A DNA stretch of 64,000 bases from Choristoneura fumiferana (lineage: Eukaryota > Arthropoda > Insecta > Lepidoptera > Tortricidae): positions 15,820,744 through 15,884,743 of the forward strand of contig NC_133491.1 of assembly GCF_025370935.1 (NCBI RefSeq), read 5' to 3'. Made by a program: the position numbers and the translations under genes. The notes beneath the pieces are model-generated. The model had not been told where the DNA came from. It searched no databases and was given only the letters and a program-made list of their open reading frames with translations. Within the stretch, counting starts at the first letter, position 1. Each line of letters opens with the position of its first letter. Shown here one piece after another: positions 30,726 to 39,800 of the stretch.

Positions 30726-30875
30726 TCAACGGAGGTCCGGGTTGTCGTTGATTTGCTTCTTGATGCGCACGAGCATCGTCGTGTACCACTGATCGAGTCG
30801 CGATATGCTGTCGTAGTTTTTGACCGCCTCGGTGAAAGCCTCGGTGTTTTGGTCTTCGAGATGTTCGATGAGCTC
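30726..30875 (-). CDS. alphaSnap: alphaSnap exon 6 (stop codon)
   Basis: 49 codons and a TGA: ELIEHLEDQNTEAFTEAVKN, YDSISRLDQWYTTMLVRIKK, QINDNPDLR. The acceptor is TTTTTTCAG. The C-terminal DLR ending is the NSF-activating tip. Confidence 0.97.
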   Translation of the reverse strand, partial: ELIEHLEDQNTEAFTEAVKNYDSISRLDQWYTTMLVRIKKQINDNPDLR

Positions 30876-33800
30876 CTGAAAAAATAAATGCACAACAAAT
30901 GTCACAACTCGTTCTTTACTCCGCCAAATTTGTCAAACGGACGATACTAGCGGCCACAAGCGCAAACTACACGATAGTGTAGTAACGGTGACGCCTACAG
31001 GTTTAGTGTACGTGTGTGGGTAGTAGTTATAATGGCTACGTTCCACAAAACGTTCGCAAAGCCCAAATTGCCGTTCCACTAACGAAAAAGGGCCGCGGGC
31101 GTTGTGGGCGAACGTTATTACTGGAACGCACATCTTGAGCGCTGTATACTTGCAATGTGAGAGTAAATATTTCGAATAGATTGGAGTAAAGTTTAATTCA
31201 AAATGGATTCCCGTGAATGACTCGGATAGTTTATCAATCAAGTTCTGACGACATCTCGCTCGTCTGTCATCTGTCATGGTAAAAGCCAAGGCTCGGAACC
31301 GATTTATAAAATAGCGGTAAATACCGGTTTATTTCGGTTTAACTCCGAACTTTAAATTTCTTGCGGCGCATTCTTCTTGGCAATGATGGTGTTTCCGAAA
31401 GCGCTGGTAGTTTAAAAAATGACGTGTAAAAGTGCCCATTGCGGCCTATTTACTGAATAAATGATTTGAATTTTGAATTTGAATTTTTGAACTTTCATAA
31501 GAACGCGAACGTTTTAAGGACTTAACTATAACCTAAATAAACCGAGTGACAGCTGGCCGGCCGGCGGCGGGCGGCGACGCTTATCGTGCCCTGGAATAAA
31601 TTGGTTTTTATTGTTCTAAACCTGTAAATCTGACAAGAACTTTATGGAAAAAAAACCTCCCTTAATAACCGGTTTAAAAATAACGGTTTCGCGAACGAAA
31701 ACAAAATGAAAAGGTTTTGCGCCAAGTACATGATAACGGTTTGGAAATTTAAAAAAGCCCACTTTGACCCACCAATATTCTGGGGGCGAAGTGGGCGCGA
31801 CGCGGTCGCCAACAGTGACGTCATCTTTGACGTCAAACGATCGCTCGCGACGTCCACGGGCTTCAGGTGACGCGTTTCCAACTCAACTAGAGCTCATCTT
31901 CAGAGCAACACAACCATTCACCATGCTACCATATTATTGGTAATTTGTTATTCGCTTCAAAAGTCGACTCGCTTTTGTTGTTTGATATTGACAAACACAT
32001 CTACAAATGGTTAATTCATATTTCCTAGACTATACCTATTCACCTACTTTATTTTTCTCAAACAAACTACTAAAATATAAATTATAAATTTTGATCGTCA
32101 CATAAACTACCTTGAATTTTTATTTATTTACTGTTTTATTAGTCCTAATTGTTATTCGTCAAATTAGGCCCAAGTCGTAGTTATATCACGTTGTCATGTT
32201 GTGTGTGTGTGTGTGTGTCGCTGCGACAGACCTTGATGAGCTTGCACTCCCTAGTGTCCCCGAAGGCGGGGTACAGTCCACAGTATTTCTCGAGGGCGTG
32301 TGTGGCGTTAAGCACGTCGACGCAGAGGTGGCAGAGCGCGGCGCGGAACATGTACTCCTTGGCGCTGTACTTTAACAGGCTGTTGTCCAGGGAAGACTTG
32401 GCGATCTGAACGACAAACAAAAATCATCATCATCATCATCCCAGCCTATATACGTCCCACTGCTGGGCACAGGCCTCCTCTCAGAACAAGAGGGCTTGGG
32501 CCATAGTTCCCACGCGGGCCCATTGCGGATTGGGAACTTCACACGCACCATTGAATTGCTTCGCAGGTTTGTGCAGGTTTCCTCACGATGTTTTCCTTCA
32601 CCGCATAGCTCGTGGTAAATTTCAAATGTAATTCCGCACATGAATTTCGAAAAACTCAGAGGTGCGAGCCGGGGTTTGAACCCACGACCCTCTGCTTGAG
32701 AGGCGATAGGTCAAACCACTAGGCCACCACGGCTCAAACAAAAATAATAATAACAAATGTAGGAAAGCTACCATTACCATAGCTTAACCCTTTTCAAGGC
32801 CCCGCGAATTTAGATGTGCAAGGTGCTACCACAAAATAAATCATAGTTTCATGTAAAACCTACCTACCTATGAAGTATTAATTTAAAAACGAATATTTTC
32901 AACGAATTCAAAAGAGATTGTACCATATAGTATACTTTGTAAGGTTGAATATTTGTGTACGTTTATGTGGTTTCTATATGCACTATGCCTGGAAAATGGT
33001 TAAAATTATTACAACATGCATATAGGTATTTAGAATGAGCTAATAAATAATTATTGGAGTAGACACATCAACTTATATATTAAGAAGTGTTCTATAAGAC
33101 AACATTTTTAACTTTCATTCAATTTTAATGGAATAATCGAGAAAAACTTACAAAAATGCAACGTTGCCAGCTCAGCAGGTATAAACGCTCTTAAACAACA
33201 TTGTAAGTCTGTTCAAAATATACACACGGTGATTTTTAATCGGTGATCAGGAATAACAAAAACTGAACAACTTTTCCCATGGAACCAATACGAAAATCGG
33301 GGTTAAAAAATCAGCTATTTCATAGAAAACTTCAACACCTCACCAGCCTCTATGAATGAAACTAAGGAATTTTTTTCCCGATTTTCGTATTGCTCCCATG
33401 GGAAAAGTTATTCAGTACTAGCTGTTGCCCGCGGCTTCACCCCCGTTGTACTTTTTTGTATTTTAAAACCTTCTCCTGATAGTATCAAACACCAAAAAAA
33501 GAATTAATGAAATCGGACCAGTCATTCCCGAGTTTTGCGCTTAGCAACACATTTTACGATTCATTTTTATTTATATATATATAGATGACCGTCTTTATCG
33601 CTTTTTATTATTCCTGATCACCGATTAAAAATCACCGTGTATATATACCTCGTTGAGTTTCTTGCCGGATTCTTCTCAACAGAGGTTTTCCCGAACCGGT
33701 GGTAGATTTTTTTGACATTCTTCAAGTGCTAGTCGTAGCCTAAATCCAATAAAGATATTTTGACTGACTTTGAAGGGTGACGGTTTACCCTATGCCCTAT

Positions 33801-36800
33801 TGCTACGCACCTGTTCATAGATCTGTACAGCCTTATCGTAGTGTTCCAGCTGCGCGGCGTACTGGGCCAGCTTCAGCATGCACTTGTTGGCCGAGGAGGT
33901 GGACTCCTCGCCGCGGAAGTAGTCGGCCGCCTGCTCGTAGTGCTGCATAGCGCGGGCAAGGTCCACGCACTCCGTCTCGTATAGCTCCGCTATGTTCTGG
34001 TGGACGGGGGACTATTATTATAACACGCCTGACAAATAAATATTTCTATTTTTATAAACCTTTAATCACTCGAAATATTTCTGAGTGGAAAAATAGCGTT
34101 CCACATTCACCGAGTTAACTGCAGGCCAGCGATTTGAATGAGGGCTATCGTTTTTTGTCTTTCTAGATGGCGCCACTGTTGCGTGAGGTTTTTAAGTGTG
34201 GCTTTCATAGTCTGTTATTACAGGCGTGAAAACAAAGTTTATATTAAAATCGTGTTCAATACACCTTAAAACCGTACCATAAAATATCGAGCAACCTCAG
34301 TGTTGCGTAGTCCCGTTTTGTTCGGAAAAAAAGGGAGGACAAAAGTTTCCGAAAGACAAAACTATCTCAAAACACTGACATTCATTGCCCAGTAACGTAT
34401 AATTGCCATAATTAATTTCAGGTAATGCATAATTTTCACAAAATTATTTTAATTATGAATAAACCCGCGTAGCTCACCCCAAAACTATGAGATTTGACAT
34501 TTCGGAGACCTCACGCTACACTAGCGCCTCTAGCGGCGAATTCATACACGATAGCCCTCATTGGAGTGCTACGTCAGTATTGCTTCTGGAAATAAGTCAT
34601 TAACTATCCTACCCAGAAATATTTGCAAATATAGTTAAAATATGTACAGTACGATTACTTGGAGTTAACAATTGACAGATGGGCGTGCCTTCAGTCAATT
34701 TTCAACTTTGAGGTCATACAAATAAAATAGTTTTTACATTATCTGTAAACGTGGGTAGCGGTATACTAAAAATGGCTTTATTTGTATGACATCAAAGTTC
34801 AAAATTGACTGAAGGCACGCCCATCTGTCAAGTGTTAACTCGAATTAATCGAACTGTATCATAATAATATCATTACAAGATTTTAGGTAAATATGCGACA
34901 ACCGATTAAATATGCACATGCATAATGCAAATACGCAATTGCATATAATCCGGTCTCTAAGGTAGGACGTCCACTGTTGTACACAGGCCTCCCCCATACA
35001 CCTCCAGTTGCCTCGGTTGAAAGCGCCTTGCATCCACCGTGAACCCGCGACTTTAACCAGCACGCTTGCCGATCCGCGGTCTCCACTCGAGAACCTTTCG
35101 GCCCCAGCGACCTCTACTGTTCTCCGTGCTATATGGCCTGCTCATTGCCACTTCAACGAGCTAATTACAAATAAAAGCTTGTATCATCATGGGTGCTAGA
35201 TAACGGATAAATATACGAGTACTTAAATACATTGATACAGCTTTTCTTTAAAAAAAATATGGCTCTGTCCATTGGAGGACAATTTTGCCAGTGTTGTAGT
35301 TTTTGCCGTTGTACGGTAAAAAAAATCTAGAAAACGAAATATGAGAGGTAATGGTGGATGAACGATGACAGCGCGAATCATAGAGAAACTAAGAACGTAC
35401 TCATTGATACAGCTCGATTCACAAAAGCTGGCATGAATGGATTGAACGAAAGTACCTAATGTCACTTAGACATTTTTGTAGGAAAATGACAGATGCATGA
35501 AATTTTCGTATTTGTGTGAAGTGTATTCAAATAAGTACGTAACACACAGATGCTTCACTCATTCAAACCATTCGTGGCAGCTCTCGTGAATCGCCCTGTA
35601 CATACTTAAATACATATTAAACACAGAAACCGCGAAAAATACAGATAACTAGACACAGATATTCGCAAGATTCGCATGGGTCCCACTGAAAAACAGCGTT
35701 GTGGCTTGCCGCAACATTATGCTGAGTGGGCCCCAATTTATACTATTCGATGTTTTTTTAATTATTATTTCTTCCTAACGTGTTTTTTCTGTGAATCGAA
35801 TATATGTAAATCTCTCTCTCTCTCTAATCTTGAATGGCCTGGCCCAGAAGGAAAAAGAAGTGTGGAAGGCAGAGAAAAGATAGATCGATGACCTCATAAA
35901 AATAGCAGGAAAAGAATGGATGAATATTACTAAAGATAAAGAAACATTTAAAAAGATTGAAGAGGCTTTACCCTTGGGGATCACTAGTGTGGAAAAAAGC
36001 TATAACAATAATAATAATAAAACACCCATTGAGAACAAACATTCACATTATTCATTCAAAAATCTGCCCTAACCGGGGATCGAACCCGGGACCTCAAGCT
36101 TCGCAGTCAGGTTCTCTAACCACTGAGCTCGTCGTCTAATGTAATAGCATACCTGGTGCTGTTTAGCTGCGACGGTGAAGCGCCCCATGTCGGTGTAAAT
36201 CTCTATAGCCTTCAACAGGCAGGACACCGCCTCTGCAAACAACATAACTAGGGTTTACCAGCGGCATCGCATGCGTGATAATGAGGGCTATCGTTTTTTG
36301 TCTCACTAGATGGCGCACTGTTGCGTGAGGTTTTTAAGTATGGCTTTCAAAGTCTGTTATTACGGGCGTGAAAACAAAGTTTAGATTAAAATCATATTTA
36401 ACACACCTTAAAACCGTACCATAAAAATATCGAGCATGCCACAGTGTTGCATAGTCCCCGTTTTGTTCGGAAAAAAGGGAGGACAAAGGTTTCCGAAAGA
36501 CAAAACTGTCTCAAAACACAGACATTCATTGCCCCGGAACGCATATTTGCCATAATCAATTTCAGATATTGCAATATATTCACAAAATTATTCTAATTAT
36601 AAATAAACCCGCTTAGCTTACCCAAAAACTATGAGATTTGACATGTCGTAGACCTCACGCTACACTAGTGCCTCTAGTGGCGAATTCATACGCGATAGCC
36701 CTCATTACATCCAGTGTGCGAACTACATACACTATGAATGAAATTATTTATTTATTTCAGATACAGATACCAATTTTTTTTTTGAACAATTAAATATCCA

Positions 36801-39800
36801 TATACTATACTCAGCACCTTTAAAATTATTGCTTTGAATGAAATTTTATTTTATTTAGTTTGATTGATTCGGTTTGATTTAATTTAATTTAGTTTTATTT
36901 GTTTTTACTTAATTTGGTTTCATTTATTTCATTTGACATTCAATTAGTACTGATATATTATTTTATTTGACATTGTAATACTATCACTTCTTTTTTTATT
37001 ATGTGTATAAAATTGAGTAATAATAAAATAAGCTAATGCATAAGTTGCAGTTTAGCATATTGTAATAATTTTTAGCATTGCAATTATATTTTCTTACCTA
37101 ATTATTATTATTGTGTGGCCTTACAGGGCGTCATTGACTGACCAATAGCACTGAAACACCTTTTGTAACTATGTACCATCAGCCAAATATGTGGTCTACC
37201 ACCCTAAAGTTGATAACTGTTTGCATGTCACAAAACAATAATGCCAATAGATGTGTCAGTCAACTTGAAAGTTCGACTTTAGCGACATATTCATTTGATA
37301 GGAACTTGTTTAAAAATTGATAGACCACTTATTTGGCTGATGGTACATGACTTTACAATGAATAAATATGAATTCCAAGAGAATTCCTAAAATTTATATC
37401 GTGGTGTACTGTATAGTTCATGTTGCATGAATAACATATATGGGCAAAATTTCATGACCAGGGAGCGAAACTTTGATGCCATTATGACGCAAATTGACAT
37501 ATATGATGTTTTTATAAATAAGTACTGGTCGTCTCAAGTGTCAATAAAATATCCGTAAACTAAAGAGGCCAATAAGTTGTTAGTGATTATCTATAATATA
37601 GATAAAAATACTCTGTATGAAGCTTGACGTCATACGGCTGTGACCGGCATCAAAATTTCGCCCCCTGTTCATGACTATCAGCTCAGGTTTTGATTTCGAG
37701 ATTTGATCCCGATTCCGTGGGAATATTGGGAAAAAATGTAGCCCATGCGGTATTATGTAGGTAGGTAGGGACACTTGCAACACATTTTGCAATTGGGCCA
37801 ATGAGGGCTATCGTTTTTTGTCTTACTAGATGGCGCCACTGTTGCGTGAGGTTTTTAAGTGTGGCTTTCAAAGTCTGTTATTACGGGCGTGAAAACAAAG
37901 TTTAGATTAAAATCATATTTAATACACCTTAAACCCGTACCATAAAAATATCAAGCAACCACAGTGTCGCGTAGTCCCGTTTTGTACGAAAAAAAAGGGA
38001 GGACAAAAGTTTCTGAAAGACAAAACTGTCTCAAAACACAGACATTCATTGCCCCGTAACGCATAATTGCCATAATTAATTTCAGGTAATGCAAAATATT
38101 CACAAAATTATTCTAATTATAAATAAACCCGCGTAGCTCTCCCAAAAACTATGAGATTTGACATTTCGGAGACCTCACGCTACACTAGTGCCTCTAGCGG
38201 CGAATTCATACGCGATAGCCCTCATTAGATAACAGTCCTCTCCCCGCACACGGTGTTTTTTTAATTTTATGACAGTGTTTTCCAAAACTTTACGATTTTG
38301 TTAATCTATCTTTTATTTTACGACGAGCGACATACATTCTAGTTGTACTGTGTGTGAGAAATTGTGCTCCTACAACTAAAGCTGCTGCATAGTTTGGTTT
38401 TAAACATTAAAATGCACGCCAGATAAGAATGACCGCGTCCTTGATAAAGTTATCAGTAACACGCTGATTTGGAGATAGCAGAGTGATGTAATCATTTGTA
38501 AACATATTTGTTATAGAAATCACTTCCTACCGCGGTAGTTGGCATACTATGATTACTATGCAGTGCAGTGATACAGCGCATTGTTTGTTTAGCGTTAAAA
38601 TTTGCCATGTTTTTTATGACACTAAAATTGCTCACCCTTTTTTAGTGTTCCGGAGCCAAAATGGCAAAAACGGAACCCTTATAGTTTCGCCATGTCTGTC
38701 TGTCTGTCTGTCTATCCGTCCGCTGCTTTGCTCAGGGACTATCAATGCTAGAAAGCTGTAATTTTGCACTGATATATACGTAAACTATGCCGACAAAATG
38801 GTACAATCAAAAATAAAAAATAAATTTTTTTTAGGGTACCTCCCATAGGCGTAAAGTGGGGGTGATTTTTTTTTCTCATCCAACCCTATAGTGTGGGGTA
38901 TCCTTGGATGTCTTTTAAAACCATTAGGGTTTGCTAAAGACAATTTTTCGATTCAGTAATATGTTTGCGAAATATACAACTTTAGTGCAAATTTTCATTT
39001 AAATCGAGCGTCCCCCCCCCCCCCCCCGTCTAAAATCTAAACCGGTGGGTGGAAAAATTTGAAAAAATTCAAGATGGTAGTAAGTATATCAAACTTTCAA
39101 GGAAAACTATAACGGCTAAGTTTGCTTGAGAGTTATTAGTAGTTTAAGAATAAATAGCAGCCTGAGGTATAAAATATACCTAAACTTGGAAGATTCCGTA
39201 TAAAATACGAAATCCTTAGAAAAATATTACCTAATTTTTTTTACCGGTTTTTTTTGTTTATTAACTCTCTATATTGATTTCTGGTGTTCAATAAAGAACA
39301 TTGTAGTGTCTATTGTCTATCATTGTAGTCATGCGAGTGAGAAAAATAAAAGCAAAACTTATAAAATTATATTTACCCATGGTGAAACAAAGTATGGATT
39401 ATTTATAGTCTGTCATAAATCATGTTAAGTCTGTTGTTTGCTGACGATCTCGAGATCTTTTTCGCCATAAGTTCGGTATCTGATTGTGATACCTTACAAA
39501 GCGACATATCCCTTTCCAACCTAGTCGAGTATGAAAAGGACGACGATAATGGATTTTGAGAAACTGACAATAATAAGGATCAAATTTAATTATAGTTATC
39601 CCTCACGATCGTATCAGTTCGGGCGGAAAGGGATAATAGCTGTGTTGAACTGAAGTCAGGAAAACAGACTCTTGTTTAATGGGAGTAAATGTAGGGTCAT
39701 CACTTTTAGCAGGTCCAAAACTCTCATAGAAGGTGCCTACCATTTGGGTGATCAATCGATTGTCCGTGTCCAGGCGATTCGGGACCTTGGCTTGAATTTG

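Noticed and set aside
32947..33017. tRNA genes suggested by GGTTCGAACCC-type boxes (also near 36070, 39950, 52980, 61450 and 62440)
   Set aside because: Every such box lies in a longer dispersed unit with a simple-sequence tail, so they are SINE heads and not functional tRNA genes.
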